From contig NZ_VULZ01000004.1 of NCBI RefSeq assembly GCF_009696445.1, positions 124,001 through 188,000 of the forward strand: DNA of 64,000 nt, in the 5' to 3' direction. Under the pieces are notes generated by a model, which had not been told where the DNA came from, searched no databases, and saw only the letters and a list, made by a program, of their open reading frames with translations. The stretch is from Porcincola intestinalis (lineage in GTDB: Bacteria > Bacillota > Clostridia > Lachnospirales > Lachnospiraceae). The position numbers and the translations under genes were made by a program. This document shows, one piece after another, positions 32,943-41,987 of the stretch; within the stretch, counting starts at the first letter, position 1; each line of letters starts with the position of its first letter.

Positions 32943-33449
32943 TCAGTACTCCTTGTACCCGACTTCCTGCAGCCTTGCATCCTTCTTCTGAACGGCATCA
33001 CACTGCTTTCCGGCATACGCCTTCAGCTTTTCCAGAAGCTCCGGATTGCTGATTGCCAGCATCCGGACGGCGAGAAGCGCCGCATTCTTGGTTCCGTCGA
33101 TCGCAACCGTCGCGACCGGAATGCCGGAAGGCATCTGGAGGATCGAGTACAGGCTGTCCTCCCCGCCCAGCGTCTTTGAGTAAAGAGGGACACCGATGAC
33201 CGGCAGCGGGAACAGCGCCGCGCACATCCCCGGCAGATGGGCTGCCATGCCGGCACCGGCGATGATCACCTTCAGGCCTCTTGCCTCCGCGCCCTTCGCG
33301 TACTCAAAGAACACATCCGGCTCCCTGTGAGCGGATATGACTCTCATCTCATACGGGACTCCGAATTCCTCCAGAATCGCCGCAGCTTTCGACATGACTG
33401 GCAGATCTGAATCACTGCCCATCACAATTCCGACAACCGGCTTCTCCAT
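32943..33449 (-). CDS. purE: N5-carboxyaminoimidazole ribonucleotide mutase
   Basis: Class I PurE, converting N5-CAIR to CAIR. 168 residues. [14 protein letters not shown] near residue 5-18, [15 protein letters not shown] near 38-52 with the catalytic His, and [26 protein letters not shown] near 65-90 are diagnostic. ATG 33449 with GGAGGAGACGGAAG upstream. First purine gene of the block, 29 nt after the peptidase gene, so the two are probably cotranscribed. No purK gene is visible, so the N5-CAIR-forming step must be encoded elsewhere. Confidence 0.97.
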   Translation of the reverse strand: MEKPVVGIVMGSDSDLPVMSKAAAILEEFGVPYEMRVISAHREPDVFFEYAKGAEARGLKVIIAGAGMAAHLPGMCAALFPLPVIGVPLYSKTLGGEDSLYSILQMPSGIPVATVAIDGTKNAALLAVRMLAISNPELLEKLKAYAGKQCDAVQKKDARLQEVGYKEY

Positions 33450-33478
33450 CTTCCGTCTCCTCCTGATTTTTTCCCGCT

Positions 33479-35674
33479 TTATCCTACCTTAATTGGGTCG
33501 CTTTCGCAAGCCATGCCTGATGCATCCATGTCAAGGGGTCCGTTCAGTTCCTCCGTTCCCTCCAGTGCAAACCGGCCGTCCCGGATAATCGCCTGTCTCC
33601 AGCTTCCATCCTCGTTTTCCACCTCGATCAGCCCCAGCTCCTCATAAGGAATCGTGATGTCCGTATGACAGTTGAAGTAAGCCTTCGAGGGATCCTCCTT
33701 CCGGAGCCTCGAGAAATCATTCTCCCGGGCGACGATCTTCTTTCCGTCCGGATTGCGCGTCACATTGTCCTCGTCCCAGCTGTAGCAGGTGTCGCCCACC
33801 GCAAAGTGCGGTCCTGTCTTCTCTGCGATCAGGATATCCATCTTCGGTCCGATCTGGTACTTCTGGATCATCGCGTAGGCGGTCGTGTTGGTCCCGATCG
33901 CAAACTCACCCATCGGCAGCGTCTTGTGATGGAACAGGATGTTTTCCTCGATGTATGCCCGGTTTTCCTCCTCCGTCTCGAAGTTGGAGCAGGAATAATC
34001 GGTGATACAGCCGTCCTTGAAATGAAGCTCCAGATTCCGGAAGCTCAGTCCCTGCAGATAGACCTGGCTGACAAACAGCACGCCGTCCGTCCCCTTCAGA
34101 ACCGGAGACGTGAACACCTCGCCCACCGGAATGTTGACATCCGCACCGCAGTTCTCAAAGATAGTCTCCTGTGCCGGATCCTGAAGCCTCCACAGCTGCA
34201 CCGTCAGATCCGTGCGGTTCTTACCCCTCCCGAGAATGTGAACCTTCGTTCCCTTGTCAAGCGTATCGATCATTACCTGCTGAATCGCACTGTATTTCTT
34301 CGCATCCAGGGTGTTGACCTTCATCGTCTCACGGAAGATCTCCTCATATCGTTCTTCGTCGATCGTCGGAACCGGGAACGAAATGACCGTAAAGGAGCGT
34401 TCCTGCCCGTAGATGGCATCATTGACGATACGCGCCGTCTCATTTTTCAGCTTTACGGAAAGCGCCTGCTGCTTCTCCGAATATTTCAGCGCCTCCTTCT
34501 TCGAGACCGGGTCAAACGGAGGTTCCCCGAAGACCTCCAGCACAGCAGGACCGCCGTACCGGTGTGCCTGCTCAAGGAATTCGCCGTACACCGCCTCCGT
34601 CACTTCGAGCTTCCGCTCCACAAACCGGGAATCAAGAAACAGCGCCGCATCCTCGCGGTGATCATAATCATACTGCGGATTCGGGGACGCTCCTGTAAAG
34701 CCTCCGGTCCTTGACATCCCCGTCACGGCAGACACCCCGCAGCGGACAATGGTGGGACGCAGCCCCATTTTCAGGAAATTCCGGACCGCTGCCTGCATCA
34801 TCCGCTCAAATCCCGCATGATAGATCAGCGAGACCGTCCGCTTTTTATACAGCGGTTTCTCACCAAGAATGAAGCCTTCCCGGTATCCTTCTGTGAATGT
34901 ATCTGCCATCCGCTGGATTTCCGCTTCCGGGAGCGATGCCAGATACCGGAACGTTCTCAGCTCGTTTTCCGTAATATACTCTCCGCTCCTGTAAAGGGAT
35001 GCCGGATCGTTGGTATCGAGTGTCATCAATGTATAAACAGCATCGTCACAGGCCGGATCGATCTGCCCCCGGATGCGGTTTCTAAGAATCACATCCGTGT
35101 TGTCGCTCTCAAACCAGTACAGCGTCTCCCGGACATCCTCCGGCTTCGGCAGCCCTTCCGCAAACAGCCCGTACACCTGAATGAAGAGCTCCATGTGCGC
35201 GGCCAGCTCCTCCACCTTGTCTTCGAACACATAGGCGATCAGGCCGCGCTCCTGCGTATACAGAAAACACAGAAGAGAACCGAAATCAGCACCAAGCATG
35301 CGTTCTGCACAGGCGGGATTTGCAAAGCTCTGCTCATAATGGTCCGGGAGGATATCCTCATACATCCGCCTGTTCATTTCCGGCCACTTTTCCGGATGAC
35401 TGTCATAGTAACCGCTCTTCAGGCTGGCCCTGATCCCGCACAGCTCCGCGATAAAGGACGCGGTGTCTCTGAAAAAAGCCTTGAATGCCTCCGGCAGCGG
35501 ATGGGCGGCATTCGGATCCGCTCCCGGCATACCGGTCTCTTTCCCTTCTCCGGCTGTAGAATTCGTCCCCGCAGCCCCCAGCTCCGCTGCAATTTCCCGG
35601 ATCCGGCCCTCCGCCAGCCCGTACCGCTCCTCGCAGAGGTCGATCGCGTCATAATCTGCCCAGATATTCCCCAT
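33479..35674 (-). CDS. M29-family aminopeptidase with long N-terminal extension
   Basis: 731 residues. The C-terminal half (about 340-700) matches thermophilic metallo-aminopeptidases (AmpS/T, M29): VEVFGE-like sequence, [35 protein letters not shown] and [20 protein letters not shown], which carry the expected metal-binding Glu and His residues. M29 enzymes are usually near 410 residues; here an unassigned segment of about 330 residues precedes it ([35 protein letters not shown]). A low-complexity stretch is seen near residues 33-55. No signal peptide. ATG 35674 after GAGGAAAGAGAC. Probably cytoplasmic peptide turnover; the role in the pyr/pur run is unclear. Confidence 0.8.
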   Translation of the reverse strand: MGNIWADYDAIDLCEERYGLAEGRIREIAAELGAAGTNSTAGEGKETGMPGADPNAAHPLPEAFKAFFRDTASFIAELCGIRASLKSGYYDSHPEKWPEMNRRMYEDILPDHYEQSFANPACAERMLGADFGSLLCFLYTQERGLIAYVFEDKVEELAAHMELFIQVYGLFAEGLPKPEDVRETLYWFESDNTDVILRNRIRGQIDPACDDAVYTLMTLDTNDPASLYRSGEYITENELRTFRYLASLPEAEIQRMADTFTEGYREGFILGEKPLYKKRTVSLIYHAGFERMMQAAVRNFLKMGLRPTIVRCGVSAVTGMSRTGGFTGASPNPQYDYDHREDAALFLDSRFVERKLEVTEAVYGEFLEQAHRYGGPAVLEVFGEPPFDPVSKKEALKYSEKQQALSVKLKNETARIVNDAIYGQERSFTVISFPVPTIDEERYEEIFRETMKVNTLDAKKYSAIQQVMIDTLDKGTKVHILGRGKNRTDLTVQLWRLQDPAQETIFENCGADVNIPVGEVFTSPVLKGTDGVLFVSQVYLQGLSFRNLELHFKDGCITDYSCSNFETEEENRAYIEENILFHHKTLPMGEFAIGTNTTAYAMIQKYQIGPKMDILIAEKTGPHFAVGDTCYSWDEDNVTRNPDGKKIVARENDFSRLRKEDPSKAYFNCHTDITIPYEELGLIEVENEDGSWRQAIIRDGRFALEGTEELNGPLDMDASGMACESDPIKVG

Positions 35675-35715
35675 GTCTCTTTCCTCATCTAAATGTACGG
35701 CCGCCCGCCGTCTTC

Positions 35716-36033
35716 TCAGGCGGCAAGCCCCCGGCAGAACAGGATAAACCAGACGGCCACCATCATTCCATTGATGATCGTCCCCGTCTTGCTGAACCCA
35801 TAGGACGGCTGTCTGTCACGAAAGCTCCTCAGCCCTATGATCACACCGGCCAGGGCTGCCATCATGCCTGAAAAACCGACCGCCCCTGCCCACAGACCCG
35901 CCTGCCCCTTCAGCGCCGTGCAGGCTGTCAGAAGTCCCAGAAACAGGATGATTGTGATGCCTGAGAGCACCACGCTCACAACACCCTTCCTTCCTGCCCT
36001 TGGGTGAATCTTATATGTATATGCCTTTGCCAT
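35716..36033 (-). CDS. Small membrane protein (DUF6142-like)
   Basis: 105 residues with three membrane segments (around 20-40, 50-68 and 85-102). Begins MAKAYTYKIHPRAGRKGVVS, with ATG 36033 after AGGAGGAGACAATTCAG; the in-frame GTG at 36066 would include this site. The conserved YGFSKTGTIINGMMV segment before the last helix resembles the DUF6142 family. Function unknown. It is between the vanZ-like and peptidase genes, in the same direction. Confidence 0.65.
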   Translation of the reverse strand: MAKAYTYKIHPRAGRKGVVSVVLSGITIILFLGLLTACTALKGQAGLWAGAVGFSGMMAALAGVIIGLRSFRDRQPSYGFSKTGTIINGMMVAVWFILFCRGLAA

Positions 36034-36118
36034 CTGAATTGTCTCCTCCTTGCCGGTCCCGTTCACCGCGCCAGCCTTCCAGTCCCGGAATTTCAGTCAC
36101 GCTGTGACGATCAGCCGC

Positions 36119-36168
36119 GCTCTGCCGGCGTTCCGCTGTTCATCCGGGCTCTGCCGGTGTTCCGCTGT
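36119..36168. repeat. 29-bp direct repeat across the vanZ-like stop codon
   Basis: GCTCTGCCGG...TTCCGCTGT occurs at 36119-36139 and 36148-36168, 20 of 21 positions identical, period 29 bp. The second copy encodes the C-terminus of the VanZ-like protein; the first lies just beyond its stop. Confidence 0.6.
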
Positions 36169-36634
36169 CTTTCTGCCCCGGCGCAGTCCGCCGCGCCAGC
36201 CTTCTGCTCAGGGCAAACAGAAGGTACCCCAGCAGTCCGCCCAGCGTATTGAGGATCACGTCGTCGACATCACAGCTCCCTCTCCTTGTCACCAGCTGCG
36301 TCAGCTCGACGCCGCAGGAAAACAGAAAGCTCACCGATACGGTTCGGTACACACGCCTGAAATACCGGTGCATCGACGGCAGAAAGAAGCCAAATGGAAG
36401 AAGCCCGATGATGTTTCCGTATACGTTCAGGAAGACAGCCCGAAACCCGAGGATCTTCCGGTAGACAAGGAATCGTCTGATCTCCACGAAGGGAACCAGG
36501 TTGTAGCGCATTTCCACGCTTGGGGTCCTGCCATATTCGTCTGCAAAAAACAGAAAATAGATGAGCACCGCAAGATAAAGAAAAAAAAGCACACCCGACA
36601 CTCTCTGAATGTGCTTCTTCCTCCGTGGCGTCAT
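36140..36634 (-). CDS. VanZ-like family membrane protein
   Basis: 164 residues with about four membrane segments. VanZ family signs are NLVPFVEIRRFL near 45, NVYGNIIGLLPFGFFLP near 70-86, ELTQLVTRRGSCDVDDVILNTLGGLLGYLLF near 110-140. ATG 36634 overlaps the pyrE stop by 4 nt, with AAGGAG upstream. The name comes from the teicoplanin-resistance gene vanZ, but most VanZ-like proteins are unrelated to resistance, and there is no van cluster here. Function unknown. Confidence 0.85.
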   Translation of the reverse strand: MTPRRKKHIQRVSGVLFFLYLAVLIYFLFFADEYGRTPSVEMRYNLVPFVEIRRFLVYRKILGFRAVFLNVYGNIIGLLPFGFFLPSMHRYFRRVYRTVSVSFLFSCGVELTQLVTRRGSCDVDDVILNTLGGLLGYLLFALSRRLARRTAPGQKDSGTPAEPG

Positions 36635-37302
36635 ACACCGTACTCCTTATAGTAAGCGTCAATTCTCGCCTTGATATCGTCGTCGATCAGGACTCTGCCG
36701 CCGACCTCTCTGTTATAGAGATAGGAGACGACCTCCTTCATTGTGACAATCGCCGTCGTCTTCAGCCCGTATGTCTCCTGAATCTCCTCCAGCGCACTTT
36801 TTGTTCCGGTCCCGCGCTCGCAGCGGTCGACCGAGACGACAAGCCCGCATACCTGCGCATCCGCCGTGTCCCGGATGATCGGGAGCGTCTCCCGGATCGA
36901 GGTGCCGGCTGTTGTGACATCCTCGATGATTACAACCTTGTCACCATCCTTGATCGGACCGCCGAGCAGGATGCCCTTGTCGCCGTGATCCTTGATCTCC
37001 TTGCGGTTGGAGCAATACCGGATCTCCTTCCCGCAGTCCTCGGAAAGCGCAATCGTCGTCGCAACCGAGAGCGGAATTCCCTTGTAGGCAGGTCCGAACA
37101 GGACATCAAAGTCCGTCCCGAAGGCATCCTCGATCGCCTTTGCATAGTACTCGCCAAGCTTCTTCAGCTGGCCGCCCGTCCGGTAAAATCCCGTATTGAC
37201 AAAGAACGGCGTCCTTCGCCCGCTCTTTGTGACAAAGTCTCCGAACTTCAGAACCTCACAGTCCACCATGAATTCAATAAATGATTCCTTGTACTTCTCC
37301 AT
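36631..37302 (-). CDS. pyrE: Orotate phosphoribosyltransferase
   Basis: Converts orotate and PRPP to OMP. 223 residues. The PRPP-binding motif VVIIEDVTTAGTSIRET near residues 123-139, GPAYKGIPLSVATTIAL near 69-85 and YCSNRKEIKDHGDKG near 96-110 are clear. ATG 37302 after GTGAGGAGAGGTT. Last of the five pyr genes, translationally coupled to the VanZ-like gene. Confidence 0.96.
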   Translation of the reverse strand: MEKYKESFIEFMVDCEVLKFGDFVTKSGRRTPFFVNTGFYRTGGQLKKLGEYYAKAIEDAFGTDFDVLFGPAYKGIPLSVATTIALSEDCGKEIRYCSNRKEIKDHGDKGILLGGPIKDGDKVVIIEDVTTAGTSIRETLPIIRDTADAQVCGLVVSVDRCERGTGTKSALEEIQETYGLKTTAIVTMKEVVSYLYNREVGGRVLIDDDIKARIDAYYKEYGV

Positions 37303-37326
37303 AACCTCTCCTCACTGCCGATTCAT

Positions 37327-37403
37327 CCGGCAATCTGAAGCCGTCCCGGCTGCCGTCACCACCCGCCGCTTCTCCCGGCAATCTGCTGCTATTCCGGCTG
37401 CCG
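37327..37403. repeat. 48-bp period direct repeat in the pyrD-pyrE spacer
   Basis: CCGGCAATCTG followed 8 nt later by CCGGCTGCCG occurs at 37327-37355 and again at 37375-37403. The two blocks match and only the 8 nt between them differ. Confidence 0.6.
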
Positions 37404-37419
37404 CGTCGGCTGTTTATCG

Positions 37420-38343
37420 TCACCTTACGCAGCCGACCAGCTCCCTGACCGATCCGATCTGGTTCTCCTCCAGATAAGCCCTGATCCCGTCGATGACGCG
37501 GACCACCGTTGTCTGATCCCGGAAATTCGCTGTTCCAACCGAAACAGCGCTGGCGCCTGCCATGATCATCTCCAGGGCACCTTCCGCGTCAGCGATGCCG
37601 CCCATCCCGATGATCGGGATCTTCACACTCTGCGCGCACTCCCAGACCATCCGGACTGCCACCGGGTGAATCGCCGGGCCACTCAGCCCTCCGGTCCGGT
37701 TCGCCAGCGCAAAGGTTCTTCTTCTCACATCGATCTTCATACCGGTGATGGTGTTGATCATCGACAGCGCGTCCGCGCCGCCCGCCTCCGCCGCCTTCGC
37801 AATCTCCCGGATATCGGTCACGTTCGGGCTCAGCTTCATGATCACCGGCTGCCGGGCCGCCTTTTTCACCGCCGCTGTGATCTGCTCGACCGCCCGGGGA
37901 TTCGTCCCGAACGAAATGCCGCCCTCCTTCACGTTCGGGCAGGATATGTTGATTTCCAGAAGATCCGCGCGCTTTTCGTCCGCGAGCCTTCTCACGCAGT
38001 CGACGTACTCCTCCGTGCTGTGTCCGCAGACATTCACGACTACCTTCGTGTCAAACTGCTCCAGGAACTTCAGATCCCGCTTCGCAAATGTCTCTTCCCC
38101 CGGATTCTGAAGCCCGATGGCATTCAGCATCCCGGAGGGCGTCTCGCAGATTCTCGGGGTCGGGTTTCCCGGCCACGGAACGGAGGACACGCCCTTTGTC
38201 ACAACCGCGCCTAGCCGGTTCAGATCGACAAATTCCGAAAACTCCTGTCCGGACCCGAAGGTTCCGGACGCCGTCATGACCGGGTTCTTCAGCAAAACCC
38301 CGGCAATCTCCACACTCATATCCGGCTGCATATTCCTGTTCAT
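37420..38343 (-). CDS. pyrD: Dihydroorotate dehydrogenase, catalytic subunit (type 1B)
   Basis: FMN-containing subunit that oxidises dihydroorotate to orotate. 307 residues. LKNPVMTASGTFGSGQE near 17-33, the catalytic-cysteine loop INISCPNVKEGG near 128-139 and GMGGIADAEGALEMIMAGASAVSVG near 239-263 are intact. The serine-type class 2 signature is absent. ATG 38343 sits immediately after GGAGAGG; ATG 38331 is an alternative start. PyrK, encoded upstream, supplies the NAD+-linked electron transfer. Confidence 0.96.
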   Translation of the reverse strand: MNRNMQPDMSVEIAGVLLKNPVMTASGTFGSGQEFSEFVDLNRLGAVVTKGVSSVPWPGNPTPRICETPSGMLNAIGLQNPGEETFAKRDLKFLEQFDTKVVVNVCGHSTEEYVDCVRRLADEKRADLLEINISCPNVKEGGISFGTNPRAVEQITAAVKKAARQPVIMKLSPNVTDIREIAKAAEAGGADALSMINTITGMKIDVRRRTFALANRTGGLSGPAIHPVAVRMVWECAQSVKIPIIGMGGIADAEGALEMIMAGASAVSVGTANFRDQTTVVRVIDGIRAYLEENQIGSVRELVGCVR

Positions 38344-38434
38344 CCTCTCCAGCGACGCCCGTTTCGCCTAGGCGCACTCGTTTACCTGCCTGCTGCCTTC
38401 CCGGCATTCCGACACTTATCCAGTCTCTCCGGGT

Positions 38435-38469
38435 GCCGTCCCGGCTTCCAGGGGCCGTCCCGGCTTCCG
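38435..38469. repeat. 19-bp tandem repeat in the pyrK-pyrD spacer
   Basis: GCCGTCCCGGCTTCC is present at 38435 and 38454, period 19 bp, within a GC-rich 170-nt spacer that has no gene. Confidence 0.55.
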
Positions 38470-38514
38470 GTACAATTCTGATTCCCCGGATCCCGGGCCA
38501 TTCCTTACAGCTCA

Positions 38515-39354
38515 TCACAATTCGATATCAATCGAATTGAATACCGGTCCCTCCGTGCAGACTCTCTTGTTCCTTACCCTGGAATGTTCATCGATATCAG
38601 TCGATTTGCAAACACAGCTGAGGCAGGCACCGATCCCGCAGGCCATCTTCTCCTCGAGAGACAGCCAGCACTCGGCTCCGGTCTCCTGTGCGTACACCCG
38701 AAGCGCGCGCAGCATGGGGGTCGGCCCGCAGGCGCAGATCACATCAGCCTTCAGGTTTCTCCCGCGGATCGCATCGAGCACGTTGCCCTTCGTCCCGCAG
38801 CTGCCGTCCTCCGTTGCAATGACCACTTCTGAGTACGCTTTCAGATCGTCCACAAGAAACAGCTCGTCCCGGAATCCCAATACCGAGATCAGCCGCGGCG
38901 CACCCTTTTCATCATCGCCTGCCGCCAGTGTCCTTGCCAGCTGCACCATCGGCGGGATCCCGATTCCGCCCCCGATGAGAAAAACCGTCTTTCCCGCCTG
39001 TCCCTTCAGGACAGACTCCGGAAATCCATTTCCAAGCGGTCCCGTCAGATCTACCCTGTCTCCCGCCGACAGACGGGAAAATTCCTCCGTTCCCCTTCCG
39101 GCGACGCGGAATACCAGCCGCAGCTCCCCGCTCTCCGGGTCTGCGCCGCAGATGCTGATCGGGCGCGGCAGAAGCCGGGAGTGATCGTTGCTGTAAACCG
39201 ACACAAACTGTCCCGGCTTCGCGGCCGCCGCGATCTGCTTCGTCTTCAGCCTGAGATCATAGATGCCTTTCGCAATCCTCGTATTCTGAAGAACTTCCGC
39301 CTTTTCCCTGAACTTTTGAACCGCTCTGATCCCCGTTTCCTGTCCGGCCTGCAT
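38515..39354 (-). CDS. pyrK: Dihydroorotate dehydrogenase, electron transfer subunit
   Basis: FAD/2Fe-2S subunit of class 1B dihydroorotate dehydrogenase. 279 residues if started at the ATG 39354 with AGGAG at 6 nt; a longer frame reaches 39591 but would run back into pyrF and has no ribosome site. FAD-binding LPRPISICGADPE near 62-74, GPLGNGFP near 112, NAD-binding IGGGIGIPPM near 128, and the iron-sulphur cysteines in MACGIGACLSCVCKS near 237-251 plus VCTEGPVF near 266 are all present. Partner of PyrD encoded next. Confidence 0.95.
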   Translation of the reverse strand: MQAGQETGIRAVQKFREKAEVLQNTRIAKGIYDLRLKTKQIAAAAKPGQFVSVYSNDHSRLLPRPISICGADPESGELRLVFRVAGRGTEEFSRLSAGDRVDLTGPLGNGFPESVLKGQAGKTVFLIGGGIGIPPMVQLARTLAAGDDEKGAPRLISVLGFRDELFLVDDLKAYSEVVIATEDGSCGTKGNVLDAIRGRNLKADVICACGPTPMLRALRVYAQETGAECWLSLEEKMACGIGACLSCVCKSTDIDEHSRVRNKRVCTEGPVFNSIDIEL

Positions 39355-39502
39355 ACCCGTCTCCTGTTCGTTCACAACACGTTTCTTGTGTTCGCCCGGA
39401 ATCCCCCGAACGATCACCCTGTTTTTCCTGATTTCCCGGAATTCTCCGCCATATTTTGCGCCGGCATCTTTGACCTTACCGGGCGGCAGTACCCGCAACC
39501 TT

Positions 39503-40573
39503 TCAGCCGATGGCTTCCCGGATGTCCTTCCGCATGGCCTTGACCGCGGCGCGGCTTGCATCCGCGAAATTTTCCGGCATGTATTTGTCACAGTATGGCT
39601 CCTGCTTATAGGCTGCGATGATGCCCCTGCTGGAGTTTACGATCGCGCCGAGCCCGTCTTTGTTGAAGAAATGCGTGAGATCCTTTCCCTTTCCGCCCTG
39701 GGCGCCGTATCCCGGAACCAGGATGAAGGAATGCGGCATGATCTTCCGGAGCACCTTTCCCATCTCCGGGTAAGTCGCACCGACAACCGCGCCCACCTCC
39801 GAATAACCGCTCTTTCCCATCAGCCTCGGCTCCCGCGCCCATCTGGCGACTTCCTCCGCCACAATCTCATACATCGGGCGGAGCACATAGCTGCGAAGCC
39901 CGTCCTTGCCGGCCGCCAGCACAATGCTCTCAAGCGAAAGGCCGCCCTTGTTTTTCTTTCCTGTAAAGAACGCTGTGTCGATGCTGCCGCCTGCGTCCTC
40001 GTCAAACTCCCCCGCCCTGACCAGCACCAGCCTGTCCTGGAACTCTCCACTGGAAGGGTTCGAGGTCTTGACCAGCACGAAGATTCCCTTGTCCTGCGCA
40101 TCGCAGACCTTCAGGAAGGGGACCACGCCGTCCGAGCCGAGGTACGGGTTCACTGTCGCAAAGTCCGCGTCAAACAGCTTGTACTCACGCTCTCCGACCA
40201 TGACCCTTCCAAGGTGAGCGTCAGCATACGCCTCTGAGGTCGATCCGATGTCACCCCTCTTGACATCTCCAATTACAACCAGTCCCCTGGACTTGCAGTA
40301 ATCAATGGTCCGCTGATAGGCTGCCAGCCCCGGAATTCCGAAGCGCTCGTACATGGCAATCTGCGGCTTTACAGCCGGAACCAGGTCACAGACCGCATCG
40401 ACAATCGCCTTGTTGAAACGGAACAGAATCTCACCTGCAGCCTCAAGCGTCTCGCCCATCTCATCAAAGACAGGGTTCTTGACCTCGTCCGGAATAAACT
40501 TCATCTGCGGATCCAGTCCGACAACGATCGGTGCCTCCGTCTTCTTGATTCCCGCAACCAGCTGATCGATCAT
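39503..40573 (-). CDS. pyrF: Orotidine 5'-phosphate decarboxylase
   Basis: Last step to UMP. 356 residues, the longer group (type 2). VVGLDPQMKFIPDEV near 18-32, the catalytic Lys-Asp cluster VIGDVKRGDIGST near 96-108 and VPGYGAQGGKGKDL near 286-299 are visible. A segment near 185-210 (GGSIDTAFFTGKKNKGGLSL) is longer than in short PyrF proteins. ATG 40573 overlaps the pyrC stop by 4 nt and follows AAAAGGAGACAAACATC. Confidence 0.95.
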   Translation of the reverse strand: MIDQLVAGIKKTEAPIVVGLDPQMKFIPDEVKNPVFDEMGETLEAAGEILFRFNKAIVDAVCDLVPAVKPQIAMYERFGIPGLAAYQRTIDYCKSRGLVVIGDVKRGDIGSTSEAYADAHLGRVMVGEREYKLFDADFATVNPYLGSDGVVPFLKVCDAQDKGIFVLVKTSNPSSGEFQDRLVLVRAGEFDEDAGGSIDTAFFTGKKNKGGLSLESIVLAAGKDGLRSYVLRPMYEIVAEEVARWAREPRLMGKSGYSEVGAVVGATYPEMGKVLRKIMPHSFILVPGYGAQGGKGKDLTHFFNKDGLGAIVNSSRGIIAAYKQEPYCDKYMPENFADASRAAVKAMRKDIREAIG

Positions 40574-41946
40574 GATGTTTGTCTCCTTTTGTCTGTGTAC
40601 ACAATCTCGCCGTCACAAATCGTCACCTTCACCCGCCCGCGCACCTTCCAGCCCTCGAACGGGGTATTCCTGCCCTTGGACAGGAACTGCTTTTTATCAA
40701 TCGTCCACTCCTCATCCGGCCGGACAATTGTAATATCCGCCGGATTCCCGACCTCTATCTTTCCGTCCCCGTACTGGCGGGTCAGGTCTGCGACCTGCGC
40801 CGGTGCGGTGCTCATCACCCTGGCAAGATCAAGCGGGCTCAGAATTCCCGGCTCGACAAGCCTCGTGACCGCCAGCGGAAGCGCCGTCTCCAGCCCGACG
40901 ATACCGAATGCAGACGTCAGCATTGAGCCGAACTTCTCGCTGACCGCATGAGGCGCATGATCCGTCGCGATGCAGTCGATTGTTCCGTCGCGGAGTCCCT
41001 CGATCAGTGCCTCCCTGTCCGCAGCTGTCCGGACCGGCGGATTCATCTTGAACATCGGGTCGTCCGCCAGGATATCGTCTGAACAGAGCGTGAAATGATG
41101 CGGCGTGACCTCCGCAGTCACGTGGACGCCCTTCGACTTGGCAAACCGGATCATCTCCACCGATTCCCGCGTCGAGACATGGCAAAGATGGAGATGCGCG
41201 CCCGTCTCCCGCGCCAGCAGGATGTCCCTGGCCGCGATCACGTCCTCGGCGCTGTCCGGAATCCCCGGAAGCCCCAGGCGGACTGCATTCTCATCCTCGT
41301 TTACGACGCCCTTTCCGGCCAGCTTCTTGTCCTCACAGTGATCAAACACCGGAATTCCGGCCTTCACTGCCTCCCGCATCGCCTGCTTCATCAGCGCTGC
41401 ATTCTCAACAGACCGGCCGTCCTCGGATATGGCCGGTGCGCCGGCATCCGCAAGTCCGGCGATGTCGGAGAGCTCTTCCCCCTTCTCACCCTTTGTGATC
41501 GAGCCGATCTGCATCACATGGATCGGGGAGAGCGCCGCGCTTTTGAACCGCACATAATTCAGCTTGTCCGGATTGTCAATGACCGGTTTCGTGTTGGGCA
41601 TCGCGCAGATTGTCGTGAACCCGCCGCAGGCTGCTGCCTGCGAGCCTGTCCCGATATCCTCCTTGTATGTCTGCCCCGGATCACGCAGATGAACATGGAG
41701 ATCGACAAATCCCGGCATCACCCAGCACCCGGATGCGTCAATCGTGACAGCCATATCGGTCGAAGCCTCATCAACCGTTTCGCCCGAGACGGAGGCTTCC
41801 TTGACGATCTTCTTCTTTTTCGGAGCAGGGAATGTCAGCCCATCCCCGATCTGCGTTACGCACCCATCCTCAATCAGGACATCTGTGACCTTGTCGGTTC
41901 CCGAAAGCGGATCCAGCAGCCGTCCCCCGCGGATCAATATCTGCAT
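40570..41946 (-). CDS. pyrC: Dihydroorotase
   Basis: Zinc amidohydrolase closing carbamoyl-aspartate to dihydroorotate; type I, 458 residues. DLHVHLRDPGQTYKEDI near residues 83-99 holds the first metal histidines, MPNTKPVIDNP near 116, HCEDKKL near 207, HLCHVSTRESV near 260 and ATDHAPHAVSEK near 333 complete the site. A Lys/Glu/Ser-rich insertion of about 25 residues (near 42-66) stands before the metal motif. ATG 41946 after AAAGGGGGCGTCAAAT. First of the pyr genes, 41 nt after the deacetylase. Confidence 0.96.
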   Translation of the reverse strand: MQILIRGGRLLDPLSGTDKVTDVLIEDGCVTQIGDGLTFPAPKKKKIVKEASVSGETVDEASTDMAVTIDASGCWVMPGFVDLHVHLRDPGQTYKEDIGTGSQAAACGGFTTICAMPNTKPVIDNPDKLNYVRFKSAALSPIHVMQIGSITKGEKGEELSDIAGLADAGAPAISEDGRSVENAALMKQAMREAVKAGIPVFDHCEDKKLAGKGVVNEDENAVRLGLPGIPDSAEDVIAARDILLARETGAHLHLCHVSTRESVEMIRFAKSKGVHVTAEVTPHHFTLCSDDILADDPMFKMNPPVRTAADREALIEGLRDGTIDCIATDHAPHAVSEKFGSMLTSAFGIVGLETALPLAVTRLVEPGILSPLDLARVMSTAPAQVADLTRQYGDGKIEVGNPADITIVRPDEEWTIDKKQFLSKGRNTPFEGWKVRGRVKVTICDGEIVYTDKRRQTS

Positions 41947-41987
41947 ATTTGACGCCCCCTTTCATTCATTTCCACACATGTCAGCTC

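Noticed and set aside
36140-36634. Glycopeptide-resistance gene vanZ
   Set aside because: Only family-level similarity, with no other van genes; such proteins are widespread and mostly unrelated to resistance.
39355-39591. N-terminal extension of PyrK
   Set aside because: It would overlap pyrF and lacks a ribosome site; the ATG at 39354 has AGGAG at 6 nt and gives the normal length.
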